Positions 25,734 through 34,701 of a DNA stretch of 64,000 nucleotides are shown here, piece by piece. The notes under the pieces were generated by a model. The model was not told the DNA's origin, searched no databases, and saw nothing but the letters and a program-made list of their open reading frames with translations. The stretch is taken from NCBI RefSeq assembly GCF_030657435.1, contig NZ_JAUTWS010000011.1:1-64000 (forward strand), in the 5' to 3' direction. Made by a program: the position numbers and the translations under genes. Numbering within the stretch: position 1 is the stretch's first letter; the number at the start of each line of letters is the position of its first letter. This stretch comes from Paracraurococcus lichenis. GTDB lineage: Bacteria > Pseudomonadota > Alphaproteobacteria > Acetobacterales > Acetobacteraceae.

Positions 25734-26627
25734 ATGTCCCGGATCGCCACAGCGCAGGCCGATACCACCGCCCTCGCCGCGCCCGCCGCCCCGGTGCCGC
25801 ACCGCTTGGCAAGGCCATTGCTCCTGGCAAGGCCACTGCTCCTGCTGGCCCTCGGCGCCATGACGCTTGGCCTCTACGACCTCCTCCTTGAGCGGGCCGG
25901 GCTGCTGTCGGGCTGGCCGGAATTGCTGGTGATGCCGGCGGTGCTGGTCGCCGCGACCACCGCGAGCATCGCCGGCTTCGCATTCTCCGCGATCTGCGGT
26001 GCCATGCTGTTGCCCCTGCTGCACGAACCGCTGCAGGTCGTGCGCATCATGCTGCTGAGCAGCGTGGCGATCCAGGCCCTGAGCGTCTGGACGCTGCGGC
26101 ATGCCATCGACTGGCCGAGCCTGGCCCGCTTCCTGGCCGGCGGCATCCTGGGATTGCCGGTGGGTCTCCATCTCCTGCTGCACATCCAGGCAGCCGGCTA
26201 TGGCCGCGCGATCGGCCTTCTCCTGGTGACCTATGGCGCCGTCTCGCTGTTCCGGAAGCCCGGACGGGTGCAGGGCGGCGCGGTGCCGGACATCCTGGTG
26301 GGCGCGGCGAGCGGCATCACGGGAGGGCTCGCCGCCTTCCCCGGCGCCTTCGTGACGATCTGGTGCGGCCTGCAGGGCTGGGACAAGGCGCGGCAGCGCG
26401 GCGTCTATCAGCCCTTCATCCTGGCGATGCAGTTGGCAGCGCTGCTGCTGCTCTACCTCCTGCAGGGCAAGGCGGCCGCGCCTGGTGGCGTGGCCCTCGC
26501 CTGCATTCCCGCGGCGCTCCTCGGGAGCCTGGCCGGGCTCGCGATCTTCCGCCGGCTCACCGACCGCCAGTTCGGGACGGCCGTGGCACTCCTGCTGATC
26601 GTCGCGGGCCTTGGCCTGGCCCTGTGA
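25734..26627 (+). CDS. TauE/SafE-family membrane exporter
   Basis: Integral membrane protein of 297 residues with about eight hydrophobic helices, typical of TauE/SafE (DUF81) transporters that export sulfite, sulfoacetate or other organosulfur anions. The two half-repeats start with ASIAGFAFSAICGAMLLPLL and GAASGITGGLAAFPGAFVTI, the family's paired pore motifs. An N-terminal ~25-residue soluble tail precedes helix 1. ATG 25734 follows GGAG. No sulfur-metabolism neighbour indicates the substrate. Confidence 0.85.
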   Translation: MSRIATAQADTTALAAPAAPVPHRLARPLLLARPLLLLALGAMTLGLYDLLLERAGLLSGWPELLVMPAVLVAATTASIAGFAFSAICGAMLLPLLHEPLQVVRIMLLSSVAIQALSVWTLRHAIDWPSLARFLAGGILGLPVGLHLLLHIQAAGYGRAIGLLLVTYGAVSLFRKPGRVQGGAVPDILVGAASGITGGLAAFPGAFVTIWCGLQGWDKARQRGVYQPFILAMQLAALLLLYLLQGKAAAPGGVALACIPAALLGSLAGLAIFRRLTDRQFGTAVALLLIVAGLGLAL

Positions 26628-26827
26628 GGAGCAGGCCAAGGCTCTTGCTGGCCGGCACGCACGCGAAAGGACCTGCCGGCACGCGCGCCGACCATGACGG
26701 CGTGGGAGGCGGGGCGCGTTCGGTCCGCATCCTTCCTGCCGGATCCTTCTCCGCCGCCACGGGAGGTTGTCGCCCCGCCTGGGCGGATCCGGCGTCCCGG
26801 CGCCGGCAAGGCAGGCTCCCGAGGGCC

Positions 26828-27217
26828 TCAACTCGCCGCGGCACGGTCCTCCTGGCGGCATGCGCCACCCAGCAGTTCCCGCACATACCGGGTCAGGACC
26901 GCAGGCCCGAACGGCTTGAGGAGGATGCGCTCACAGGGGTCAGGGGGACGGCCATGCACATTGGCCGGATTGCCCGTCATGATCACCACCCCGGCGTCCG
27001 GCCAGCGACGACGCGCCCACTCGGCCAGCCTCAGCCCGTTCATCCCGGGACCCAGATTGACATCGGTGACGATGACCTGCGGGCGGCCATCATTCTCCAC
27101 CAGCGCCACGGCATCCTCGGCAGTCGGCGCCTCGACCACGTGCAGGCCATCGTTCTGCAGCCCGTCCGTCACCACCTCGCGCACGAGAGGCTCGTCTTCG
27201 ACGACGAGGACATCCAT
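26828..27217 (-). CDS. Single-domain response regulator (receiver)
   Basis: CheY-like protein of 129 residues. The acidic pair is in VLVVEDEPLVRE, the phospho-acceptor Asp in VIVTDVNLGPGMNG, the Thr in VVIMTGNP, and the Lys in ILLKPFGP. There is no output domain, so it acts by protein contact or phosphorelay. Receivers of this type (FixJ/CpdR-like, T-D-x-N-L-G) are often partners of HWE or hybrid kinases; the two hybrid kinases in this window are possible partners, though not adjacent. The start at 27217 is the ATG of MDVLVVEDE. Confidence 0.88.
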   Translation of the reverse strand: MDVLVVEDEPLVREVVTDGLQNDGLHVVEAPTAEDAVALVENDGRPQVIVTDVNLGPGMNGLRLAEWARRRWPDAGVVIMTGNPANVHGRPPDPCERILLKPFGPAVLTRYVRELLGGACRQEDRAAAS

Positions 27218-27614
27218 GGCGGACCACCCCGCTTGCTCTACAACGAAGATGTAAGCACCGGATGCGGTTGTGGTTCATGGAGACTCCACAACAAGAACGC
27301 GAATTCGCCGCTCCGAGTCGGGCACCTGACATCCGCCTCCTTCAGGCGCCGCGGCGCGCATGGGGAGTGCACCGCCGGACCGGCGGCCGGATGGCAATGG
27401 GCCGGGCGAAAAGGCCCCAGGCCGGAGCAGGCCGGCGGGACCTCGGCGGACCGGCATGACGCGGCCCGCCCTGCCGGATGTCTCAGGCGGACGAGAGGCG
27501 CGCGGCCGGTCTCAGCGGCCTGTCGCGGGTTGGGCCACGCGTCGTGCGGCCCGCCCCCTCAAGCCGAAAGCCTGCCTGGAGGGCTGTTGCAGCGCAAACC
27601 CCCGAGGGGCCTGC
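27218..27614. other. 397-bp intergenic region holding a family-2 repeat
   Basis: The first ~110 bases upstream of the receiver gene are relatively AT-rich (27236-27305) and probably hold its promoter. The right 87 bases are the family-2 repeat. No gene is recognised. Confidence 0.5.
27528..27614 (+). repeat. Dispersed repeat, family 2, copy B
   Basis: Second copy of the element at 25195-25282, same orientation, ending immediately at the pal stop codon (27615). The block order ACGCGTCGTGCGGCCCG / CGAAAGCCTGCCTGG / TGTTGCAGCGCAA / CCCGAGG is conserved. Confidence 0.6.
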
Positions 27615-28127
27615 TCAACGCACCACCGTCACCGCCCGGCGATTCTGCGCCCAGGCCTCCTCGGAGGAGCCCAGCGCCTCCGGCCGGTCCTTGCCGTAGC
27701 TGATGGTCTGCACCCGCGTCCCGGCGACGCCGTTGCCGACCAGGATGTCGCGCGCCGCATTGGCCCGCCGCTGGCCGAGCGCGAGGTTGTATTCCCGTGT
27801 GCCCCGCTCGTCGGCATGGCCTTCGACCGTCACCTGCACCTGGCGGTACTGCTGCAGCCACTGCGCCTGCTTCTGCAGCGTCGGGCGCTGGTCGGCGCCG
27901 ACCGTCGCGCTGTCCGTCACGAAGAAGACGCGGTCGCCCGCGGTCGCGGCCAGGTCCTCCTGGCTGCCGGGGCGGCCGGCGCCGGCACGGCCGCCGGTCA
28001 GGGCGGAGCCGGCGAGGCCGGACGGGTCGGTCGCGGCATTGCCGGTGGCCGCGGCATTCTCGGTGCTGTCGGAACAGGCCGCGGCGAACAGGGCAAGGAC
28101 CAGGGCGGCGGCCGGCACGATCTTCAT
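27615..28127 (-). CDS. pal: Peptidoglycan-associated lipoprotein Pal (OmpA-like)
   Basis: Outer-membrane lipoprotein of 170 residues. The signal peptide and lipobox are [13 protein letters not shown] (lipidated Cys ~18), followed by a flexible linker and a C-terminal OmpA-like peptidoglycan-binding domain ([20 protein letters not shown], then RANAARD and [12 protein letters not shown]). Pal anchors the outer membrane to peptidoglycan as part of Tol-Pal. tolB, tolA, tolQ and tolR are not adjacent, so this is either a detached or an extra copy. ATG 28127 is chosen; ATG 28136 is in frame. A repeat abuts the 3' end. Confidence 0.88.
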   Translation of the reverse strand: MKIVPAAALVLALFAAACSDSTENAAATGNAATDPSGLAGSALTGGRAGAGRPGSQEDLAATAGDRVFFVTDSATVGADQRPTLQKQAQWLQQYRQVQVTVEGHADERGTREYNLALGQRRANAARDILVGNGVAGTRVQTISYGKDRPEALGSSEEAWAQNRRAVTVVR

Positions 28128-28331
28128 GGGACCCATCTCTCTGCTACGGACTCGGGGCGGCATGGCGGCCCCGGCGGGCAGGGCATGGCCCCGGTCCCGG
28201 TCGGGACGCAAGCGGAACCGGCATCGCGCGGGCGGAAAAGCCTGCGGCGCGGCGCCCTCGCCGCTGACGGTGGCCTTTCCCGACCGCCGCGGGCGGTTGC
28301 CTTTCCGCATCGCGCGCCGCACATGGCGGGC

Positions 28332-29423
28332 ATGAAGATCGACGGCACCCCCTATCGCAGCGTCTGGGTGGATGCGGATGGCTGGTCCGTCCGCATCCTC
28401 GACCAGACGAAGCTGCCCTGGCAACTCGACATCCTCCGCCTGACCGATGCGGCGCAGGCGGCGCATGCCATCCGCACCATGCAGGTGCGCGGCGCGCCGC
28501 TGATCGGCGCGGTCGCGGCCTATGGCGTGGCGCTGGCGCTGCGCGCCGATGCCTCGACCGAGGCGCTCGACCGCGCGGTGGCGATGCTGGGCGAGACCCG
28601 CCCGACCGCGATCAACCTCCGCTGGGCGCTGGACCGCATGCGCGCGCGGCTGCACAACCTGCCGGCGGACCAGCGCGTCGCCGCCGCCTATGCCGAGGCG
28701 CAGGCGATCGCCGACGACGATGCCGAGACCTGCCGCCGCATCGGCGAGCACGGCCTGCCGCTGCTGCGCGAGATCGCGGCGAGGAAGCCCGGCGAGACCG
28801 TCAACGTGCTGACGCATTGCAACGCCGGCTGGCTGGCGACGGTCGATTACGGCACCGCCCTCTCCCCCATCTACCAGGCGCATGACGCGGGCATCCCCAT
28901 CCATGTCTGGGTGGACGAGACCCGGCCGCGCAACCAGGGCGCGGCGCTGACCGCCTTCGAGCTCGGCAAGCACGGCGTCCGGCACACCGTCGTCGCCGAC
29001 AATGCCGGCGGCCACCTGATGCAGCATGGCGAGGTGGATATCTGTATCACCGGCACCGACCGGGTGACGCGGCAGGGCGATGTCGCCAACAAGATCGGCA
29101 CCTACCTGAAGGCGCTGGCGGCGCGCGACAACGGCGTGCCCTTCTGGGTGGCGCTGCCGCATTCCACCATCGACTGGCGCGTCGCCGACGGCGTCCTCGA
29201 GATCCCGATCGAGGAGCGGAGCCAGGCCGAGGTGACCGACCTCACCGGCCGCACCGCCGACGGGCGGCTGGAGACGGTGCGCGTCGCGGCCGAGGGCAGC
29301 CCCGCCGCCAACCCGGCTTTCGACGTCACGCCCGCCCGCCTCGTCACCGGCCTGATCACCGAGCGCGGGCGCTGCGACGCTTCCGAGGCCGGGCTGCGCG
29401 GGCTCTACCCCGAGACGCCCTGA
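28332..29423 (+). CDS. mtnA: Methylthioribose-1-phosphate isomerase
   Basis: Cytosolic enzyme of 363 residues that converts 5-methylthioribose-1-phosphate to 5-methylthioribulose-1-phosphate in methionine salvage. The eIF2B-like fold is clear: [16 protein letters not shown], the catalytic Cys163 in [11 protein letters not shown], the catalytic Asp243 in [20 protein letters not shown], and the C-terminal ITERG. Start ATG 28332 (MKIDG) matches family N-termini; ATG 28323 is possible. No other mtn genes are nearby. Divergent from pal. Confidence 0.95.
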   Translation: MKIDGTPYRSVWVDADGWSVRILDQTKLPWQLDILRLTDAAQAAHAIRTMQVRGAPLIGAVAAYGVALALRADASTEALDRAVAMLGETRPTAINLRWALDRMRARLHNLPADQRVAAAYAEAQAIADDDAETCRRIGEHGLPLLREIAARKPGETVNVLTHCNAGWLATVDYGTALSPIYQAHDAGIPIHVWVDETRPRNQGAALTAFELGKHGVRHTVVADNAGGHLMQHGEVDICITGTDRVTRQGDVANKIGTYLKALAARDNGVPFWVALPHSTIDWRVADGVLEIPIEERSQAEVTDLTGRTADGRLETVRVAAEGSPAANPAFDVTPARLVTGLITERGRCDASEAGLRGLYPETP

Positions 29424-29434
29424 GACCGGCCGCA

Positions 29435-29458
29435 TCCGGGAGGGGCGCCCCGCCCGGA
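29435..29458. terminator. Bidirectional hairpin between mtnA and RTX-like gene
   Basis: A 12-bp stem with one mismatch (TCCGGGAGGGGC opposite GCCCCGCCCGGA) 11 bases after the mtnA stop and ahead of the convergent repeat-protein gene's stop. Confidence 0.5.
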
Positions 29459-29493
29459 CCTCGGGTGGGGCGGTTCAGGTCTTCGGGCCGCGC

Positions 29494-30450
29494 TCAGGCG
29501 AAGAGGAAATCGCCCGCGGCCAGCGCGTGGTCGCCCAGCACCAGCAGGCTGTTCTGCATCGCCGGCGATGAGCCGCTCGCGGGCGTGCTGCCGAGCAGGA
29601 GGAAGCTGCCCTCGGCGCGGTCCTGGATGAGCCCGGCGAGGTCGGCGAAGGAATGGATGCCGGCCGCGGCAAAGGCCGTCATGTCGAGCAGGTCCTTCCC
29701 CGCCTCGAAGTCGTGGATGGTATTGGCCTGGCTGTCCGGGCGGAGGACGAAGGTGTCGTGCCCCGTCGTGACGTTCGGCCCCTCGATCACCGCGGCATCG
29801 CCCCAGAAGTCGTTCACCGCGTTCCGCCCGCCGACCAGGACGTCGTCGCCGGCGACGGCATGACCGGAGAGCTGGTAGCCATCGCCATAGAGCCGGTTGA
29901 CCGTGCCGGCGAAGGTGCCGCCGCCCACCAGGTGGTCGTTGCCGCCCTGCGCATTGCCGGCCAGCGCATAGGCATCGCCGAAGAGGTCGTTCACCGCCAC
30001 CGCGCGCGCGCCCTGGCCGGAGCTGCCGGTGATGTCGTCATGGCCGCCCTGCGCATGGCCGGACATCAGCTCGGCATCGCCGAAAGCCATGATCCGGAAG
30101 CCGCCGGCGGTGATCACGTCCGCCCCGCCTTGCGCTTGGCCCTGCATGAGGCGCGCATCGCCGAACAGGACCGAGGTGCCGCCGGCGCCGAAGAGGTGGT
30201 CGTCGCCGCCGCTGGCCTGACCGGACAGCGTATCGGCATCGCCCGTAAGGGTGAGGTAGACGGAGGCAGGGCCGGTCTGGTGCTGTCCCAGGAAATCAGT
30301 CAGGTGCAGCGGCAAGGACTGGGGCCCGGCCTGGCTGCGGCCGGCCAACGTGCCGGTGCTGTCACCATATTCGCCATAGGCAATCTGGCCCGCCGAAGCA
30401 CTCGGAAGGGGCACAACGAGTCCTTCGAAATCACTGATCGTATTCGGCAT
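29494..30450 (-). CDS. RTX-like repeat protein, likely type I secreted
   Basis: Protein of 318 residues without a signal peptide. The middle (~65-240) is a series of degenerate ~22-30-residue units built on GNAQGGNDHLVGG, DLFGDAYALAGNAQGGNDHL and similar patterns: a hydrophobic F/Y-G-D-A, then L-x-G-x-A-x-G-G-x-D. These form a calcium-dependent beta roll like classical RTX but with longer spacing. The C-terminus (DTFVLRPDSQANTIHDFEAG) matches the RTX cap. Its start is 170 bp from the stop of the PhoX-like gene on the same strand. Function unknown. Confidence 0.75.
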   Translation of the reverse strand: MPNTISDFEGLVVPLPSASAGQIAYGEYGDSTGTLAGRSQAGPQSLPLHLTDFLGQHQTGPASVYLTLTGDADTLSGQASGGDDHLFGAGGTSVLFGDARLMQGQAQGGADVITAGGFRIMAFGDAELMSGHAQGGHDDITGSSGQGARAVAVNDLFGDAYALAGNAQGGNDHLVGGGTFAGTVNRLYGDGYQLSGHAVAGDDVLVGGRNAVNDFWGDAAVIEGPNVTTGHDTFVLRPDSQANTIHDFEAGKDLLDMTAFAAAGIHSFADLAGLIQDRAEGSFLLLGSTPASGSSPAMQNSLLVLGDHALAAGDFLFA

Positions 30451-30620
30451 GAGTGGCGTCGTTCCTTTCCCGCCACGCCAAGCGGCGCGGCGGGGACATC
30501 ATGCCTTTTCATGGGAATTTCTGCGCCACACGGCGGCGCGAGGTCATGCGGGCCTTCGCGCTCGCGCACAGTGCAAGGCCCGCACGCCGGGGTGACGGGA
30601 ACCGGTGCCGATCCGGACGC

Positions 30621-32045
30621 TCAGCCGATCGGGCTCAGCGCATCGGCGGCGACGCGCATGAGCATGAGCTGGCCGCCCTCCACCACCTCGGTCCGGTCGG
30701 CGCTGCCGGCCTCGCCGAAGGCGTAATGCGCCTGGGTGTCGAGCAGGTAGACCTTCTCCCCGGCCTCGTGCGGGAAGAGCGCGGTGACGTCGAGCACGCC
30801 CGAGCTCTCCTCGTCCTGGGTGAAGGGCGGGGTCGGCGGCGTCGCCTCGTCGCCGAAGCGCGCGGTGTCATGGTGCGCGATCTCGGTGAGCGCGTCGGTC
30901 GCCGGGTCGTAATGCCAGACCTTGCCGGCCCGCGGGTTGTTGCCGACATCCTCGAGCAGGATCAGCGAGCCGTCCGCCGCGACCGTGATGTTGTCGAGCA
31001 TCTTCTGCCCCTCGGTGCCGTCGAGCAGCGCGGTGAAGCTGCCGCCGAGCTCGGGCCGCGAGGCATCCTTGAAGTCGAGCGCCCAGAGGCGCGAGGGCGC
31101 GTCGAAGGCGTCGGTCGTGACGAAGTAGTAGCGGTTGTGGTTGACGGTGTCCCAGGCGCCGTCCTCCGGCCGCAGCCATTGCGTCACGCCGGCCGCGTCG
31201 CTGGCGGATTGCAGCGCCGCGCCGTCGAGGTCCCGGACATCGCCGAGCGGCGCGAGGGTGAAGTCGCCCGAGAGCGGCGTGCCCTCCGCCCTCTCGACCG
31301 CGAACTCCGCCCTGATGCCGTAGAGCTGGCCATCGGCAAGGCCGGCCTTCTCGATTGTGCTGCCGCTCGCCTGCTTCTCTCCGACATAGACATAGACCTG
31401 GCCGGGCGTCGCATCGTCATTGCCGATCACGACGGTCTTCGCGCCGCCATAGGGCGAGGCGAGGACGTTCTCGATGGCGAAATTGCCGAGCGCCGGCAGC
31501 TCATAAACCCGGTTCTGGTCCGGCCCGGTCGCCACCCAGGCGAAGGCGCGGCCGTTCGGCGTCGTCTCCTCGCCGTTCAGCAGGATGCGGGCGGTGGTGC
31601 CGAGGCCGGTTTCCGGGTCGTAGAAGGCGGTGGGCGCGGCAAGGTCGGCGGAGCAGAGCCGCGCCAGCGCCTCGGCCGTCTCGACGTAATGGCCGCCCTC
31701 CGCGTCCCAGAGGAACATGCGGTGGGCGAGGTCGCCGGCCTGCACCACCTCGAGCGTCGCGGTGTCGATGACGAGTTCGTCCACGAAGGCGCCGGTCGCG
31801 CCATGGGCACGTGCGATGCCGTCGGCCGCGCCGATCTCGTGGTTCACCAGGACGGTGACCGTCCCGTCGCCATTGTCATAGGCGCCGATGCCGTCGGGCG
31901 TGCCGACGAAGCGCCAGGGATTGCCGTCGGCATTGTCCCAGCCGCGGACCGTGTCGCCGGCGCTGAGGAGGCTGGCGAAGGATACGCCGTCGATGCTCGG
32001 GACGATGTAGGGCGTCTGACTGGTGGAGGGTCCGGTGCTGGCCAT
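30621..32045 (-). CDS. PhoX-like phosphatase / DUF839 beta-propeller protein
   Basis: Protein of 474 residues resembling DUF839/PhoX, the calcium- and iron-dependent alkaline phosphatase family. Typical elements are VLVNHEIGAADG (conserved N-H-E), GNDDATPGQVYVYVGEK (conserved D-D-x-x-x-G-Q-V-Y-V), YYFVTTDAF and LILLEDVGNNPRAG. Unlike standard PhoX it has no Tat signal; the N-terminus is MASTGPSTSQTPYIVPSIDG. It may leave the cell by another route, or be cytosolic. Divergent from an OprP-like porin across a shared AT-rich promoter region, which supports a role in phosphate scavenging (inference). Confidence 0.75.
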   Translation of the reverse strand: MASTGPSTSQTPYIVPSIDGVSFASLLSAGDTVRGWDNADGNPWRFVGTPDGIGAYDNGDGTVTVLVNHEIGAADGIARAHGATGAFVDELVIDTATLEVVQAGDLAHRMFLWDAEGGHYVETAEALARLCSADLAAPTAFYDPETGLGTTARILLNGEETTPNGRAFAWVATGPDQNRVYELPALGNFAIENVLASPYGGAKTVVIGNDDATPGQVYVYVGEKQASGSTIEKAGLADGQLYGIRAEFAVERAEGTPLSGDFTLAPLGDVRDLDGAALQSASDAAGVTQWLRPEDGAWDTVNHNRYYFVTTDAFDAPSRLWALDFKDASRPELGGSFTALLDGTEGQKMLDNITVAADGSLILLEDVGNNPRAGKVWHYDPATDALTEIAHHDTARFGDEATPPTPPFTQDEESSGVLDVTALFPHEAGEKVYLLDTQAHYAFGEAGSADRTEVVEGGQLMLMRVAADALSPIG

Positions 32046-32376
32046 GGGTCTGCGTCTCTCCCGGCTGCGTGGTCGAAGGCAGGGCGTGCGGCGGAGCCGC
32101 TATGCCCGGCGTTGCCAAATCACCGCAGCCCTCCAGGCCGGGCAATGCCGATTCCAAGAAATGTATATGACTATCGCCAATACTGTTTCGGTTGAAATCT
32201 GCCGATACGTCTCAACTCCTCGCTGATTTGGCCCGGAACGACAGCAGAATCACTCAATAGTATGGGATAGATTCTGCCGGAAATACGTCCCGTTGTGTAA
32301 ACATCACAGAAATGACTTGCCATGCTGCGGCGCAATGCTGGTGTCTGACGGTGGAAATCAGGGGAGAGACCTGCCC
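32046..32376. promoter_or_regulatory. AT-rich divergent promoter region between PhoX-like and porin genes
   Basis: Bases 32150-32345 are markedly AT-richer than the surroundings, with TATATGAC, CAATAGTATGGGATAG and TTGTGTAAACATCACAGA. This is the natural place for divergent promoters and a shared operator. I looked for tandem CTGTCAT-type PhoB half-sites and found no convincing pair. TGTGTAAACATCACA at 32294-32308 is a partial dyad. Confidence 0.5.
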
Positions 32377-33942
32377 ATGCCGCGACAACCGATGAGGACG
32401 GGCGCCGCGCTGCTGGCCGGCGGCCTGGCCCTCGGGCTTGCCGTGCCGACCGCCGCCCGCGCCCAGGATGCCGCCCGCATGGAGGCGATCGAGCGCCAGA
32501 TCCGCGCCCTGCAATCCGAACTGACGCGCATGCGCCGCGACATGCAGGCCCGTGAATCCGAGACGCGCGCCGCCAAGCAGGAGGCCGCGCAGGCCCGCAG
32601 CGAGGCGCAGGCGGCGCAGCGCCGGCTCGACACCACGCCCGCAGGGCCGCCCGCCGGCGCCCAGCAGGCGCAGTTGACCGCGGCGCCGCCGGCCGACCAG
32701 GTGCGCCTCGCCTTCGAGCGCGGCCGGCCGACCATGACCTCCGGCGATGGGCGCTTCCAGGCCTCCCTCGGCGGGCAGTTCCAGTACGACATCGGCGGCA
32801 GCCTGCAGGGCAATGCGGGCGTCGCCGGCTCGCCCGCCGCGCGGCTCGACACCTTCGGGCAGAACCTCCGCCGCGGCCGGCTCTTCTTCGGCTTCAAGTA
32901 CGACGACTTCCAGCTCAACGTCACGCCGGACTTCGGCGGCTCGCCGGACGGCACGCCCTCGCTCTACGAGGCGAACCTGAACTGGTCGCCGCTGCGGCCG
33001 CTGACGCTGACCCTCGGCTACTACAAGCCCTATTTCGGCCTGGCCGATTCCATGAGCTCGAACGACTTCCTCTTCCTCGAGCGGCCGAGCATCATGGAGA
33101 TCGCGCGCAACGTCTCGGGCGGCGACGGCCGCGCCTCGCTCGGCGGCCGCTGGGCGGCGGATCGCTGGTTCGTCTCGGCCTATTTCACCGGCGACAGCAC
33201 CGGCAGCAACAACACCACGCAATCCACCACCGGGCAGACCGGCTTCGTCGGCCGCATCGCCGGCCGCCCCTATGCCGATGCCGATACCGACGTGCATCTC
33301 GGCTTCACCGGCTCGCACGCCTTCGACCTGCGGCGCACGGCCAGCGGCCAGACGCTGCAATTGCGCGACCGGCCGGAGCTGCGGATCGACCAGACGCGGC
33401 TGATCGACACCGGCGCGCTGAACGCCGACAGCGCCTCCACCTGGGGCCCGGAATTCGGCGTCCGCTGGCGCAACTTCATGCTGCAGGGCGAGTACCAGCA
33501 GATCAGCGTGGAGCAGGCGCAGGCCGCCGGCGCCGTCCGGCCCGACCTGACCTTCGAGGGCGGCTATGTCGAGGGGAGCTGGGTCATAACCGGCGAGCCG
33601 CGGCGCTACAGCACCTCGTCCGGCGCCTTCGGCCGGCCCAACCCCGCGCATCCCTTCGACCTCGCGGGCGGCGGCTGGGGCGCCTGGGAGGCGATGGCCC
33701 GCTACAGCGTCGCCGACCTGAACGATAGGGTGACGCGCGGCCGCGCCGCGGCGGCGACCGGCGGCGTCTATGGCGGGCGGCAGGAGGTGGTCGGGATGGG
33801 CCTGTCCTGGTACCCCAACAACTACCTGCGCTTCATGCTGAACTGGGACATCGTGAACGTGGACCGGCTGAACGCCGCGGGCGTGCAGCAGATCGGCCAG
33901 CGCTTCCACACCGTCGCGCTGCGCACCCAGCTCGCCTTCTGA
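32377..33942 (+). CDS. Phosphate-selective porin O/P family protein
   Basis: Outer-membrane beta-barrel of 521 residues. Signal peptide (GAALLAGGLALGLAVPTAARA), then a periplasmic coiled coil of ~50 residues (RMEAIERQIRALQSELTRMR), then a 16-18-strand barrel with OprO/P-type segments (RRGRLFFGFKYDDFQLNVTP, LTLGYYKPYFGLADS, EFGVRWRNFMLQGEY) and a terminal Phe (TQLAF) for barrel assembly. The family takes up phosphate, polyphosphate or other anions. ATG 32377 follows GGGGAGAG. Head-to-head with the PhoX-like gene. A small hairpin follows the stop. Confidence 0.9.
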   Translation: MPRQPMRTGAALLAGGLALGLAVPTAARAQDAARMEAIERQIRALQSELTRMRRDMQARESETRAAKQEAAQARSEAQAAQRRLDTTPAGPPAGAQQAQLTAAPPADQVRLAFERGRPTMTSGDGRFQASLGGQFQYDIGGSLQGNAGVAGSPAARLDTFGQNLRRGRLFFGFKYDDFQLNVTPDFGGSPDGTPSLYEANLNWSPLRPLTLTLGYYKPYFGLADSMSSNDFLFLERPSIMEIARNVSGGDGRASLGGRWAADRWFVSAYFTGDSTGSNNTTQSTTGQTGFVGRIAGRPYADADTDVHLGFTGSHAFDLRRTASGQTLQLRDRPELRIDQTRLIDTGALNADSASTWGPEFGVRWRNFMLQGEYQQISVEQAQAAGAVRPDLTFEGGYVEGSWVITGEPRRYSTSSGAFGRPNPAHPFDLAGGGWGAWEAMARYSVADLNDRVTRGRAAAATGGVYGGRQEVVGMGLSWYPNNYLRFMLNWDIVNVDRLNAAGVQQIGQRFHTVALRTQLAF

Positions 33943-33957
33943 GACGTGCCCCGGGCC

Positions 33958-33976
33958 GGGCGGCGCCCAGCCGCCC
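33958..33976. terminator. Hairpin between porin and cupin genes
   Basis: GGGCGGC and GCCGCCC around a 5-base loop, in the 43-bp gap between convergent genes; a plausible shared terminator. Confidence 0.4.
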
Positions 33977-33985
33977 CGCACGGGA

Positions 33986-34408
33986 TCAGGGCACCGGGAT
34001 CAGGCCGTAGCGGCGCATCACCTCGCCCAGCCGCTCGGGCGGCGCACCGTCCCGCAGCAGCCCGGCGATCTCGCGGAAATAGGCCGGGCCGAGGATGCCC
34101 GGCGTCAGGACGCTCAGGCAGGTCGCCGGCGCCTCGCCGTCATTGCGGAAGCCATGGACCACGCCGCGGCGGATGAAGGCGGTCCCGCCGGGACCGACCG
34201 GCACGTCCTGCCCGTCGATGCGCCAGGTGACGGTGCCGGAGAGGCCATAGACCGTCTCGTCCCAACTCTCGTGGTAGTGCGGCACCGGCATGCGGGCGCG
34301 GGGCTGCACCACCATCTCGAAGAGGTCGAGGCTGCCTTCCGTGTCCTCCCGGCTGCGCAGGAAGCGCAGCTCCAGGCCGCCCATCCGGATCGTCTCGGGC
34401 ATCGCCAT
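33986..34408 (-). CDS. Cupin-domain protein
   Basis: Small beta-barrel protein of 140 residues. Cupin motif 1 is PVPHYHESWDETVYGLSG (His-x-His, Glu) and motif 2 is PGGTAFIRRGVVHGFRNDG (His), giving a complete set of metal ligands. Single-domain cupins include dioxygenases, isomerases and sensory proteins; nothing nearby identifies this one. ATG 34408 is the outer start; ATG 34402 has better spacing from AGGAG. Confidence 0.8.
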   Translation of the reverse strand: MAMPETIRMGGLELRFLRSREDTEGSLDLFEMVVQPRARMPVPHYHESWDETVYGLSGTVTWRIDGQDVPVGPGGTAFIRRGVVHGFRNDGEAPATCLSVLTPGILGPAYFREIAGLLRDGAPPERLGEVMRRYGLIPVP

Positions 34409-34431
34409 CCTCTCCTGCGGTGGCCGGAGGC

Positions 34432-34460
34432 TAGCGCAAGAACCCTACGGGTTCACGCTA
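34432..34460 (-). terminator. Hairpin downstream of the small membrane protein
   Basis: Two nested stems: outer TAGCG/CGCTA, inner GAACCC/GGGTTC with a 3-base loop. It lies between the stop of the 71-residue membrane protein (34486) and the cupin start on the same strand. Confidence 0.45.
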
Positions 34461-34485
34461 CGGCAGCCCAGCGCCGCGGCCGCGC

Positions 34486-34701
34486 TCAGCCGAGGCGGGA
34501 GGGGATGGCCTGGAGCGCGGTATTGCCGCGCTCGAGTAGGGCGAGGCCGCCGATCAGCAGGGCGCCGGAGCCGCAGGCGGCCCAGAAGGCGAGCATGGGC
34601 GGCACGCGGCCGGGCGCGAGCGCGTCGCTCAGCAGCAGCCCGACGAGCGCGGTGATCAGCACCAGCGCGCTACCGATCAGTGTGCAGGCGAAGCGTTGCA
34701 T
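34486..34701 (-). CDS. Small two-helix membrane protein
   Basis: Protein of 71 residues with two membrane segments, ACTLIGSALVLITALVGLLL and PMLAFWAACGSGALLIGGLA, joined by a short loop (SDALAPGRVP). No family recognised. The start at 34701 is chosen because GAAGG lies upstream and helix 1 begins a few residues later; the frame beyond is antisense to the binding-protein gene. Confidence 0.55.
   Translation of the reverse strand: MQRFACTLIGSALVLITALVGLLLSDALAPGRVPPMLAFWAACGSGALLIGGLALLERGNTALQAIPSRLG

Noticed and set aside
32294..32308. TGTGTAAACATCACA as a Crp/Fnr operator
   Set aside because: The half-sites are imperfect and the spacer is one base short of TGTGA-N6-TCACA; a single partial dyad is not enough.
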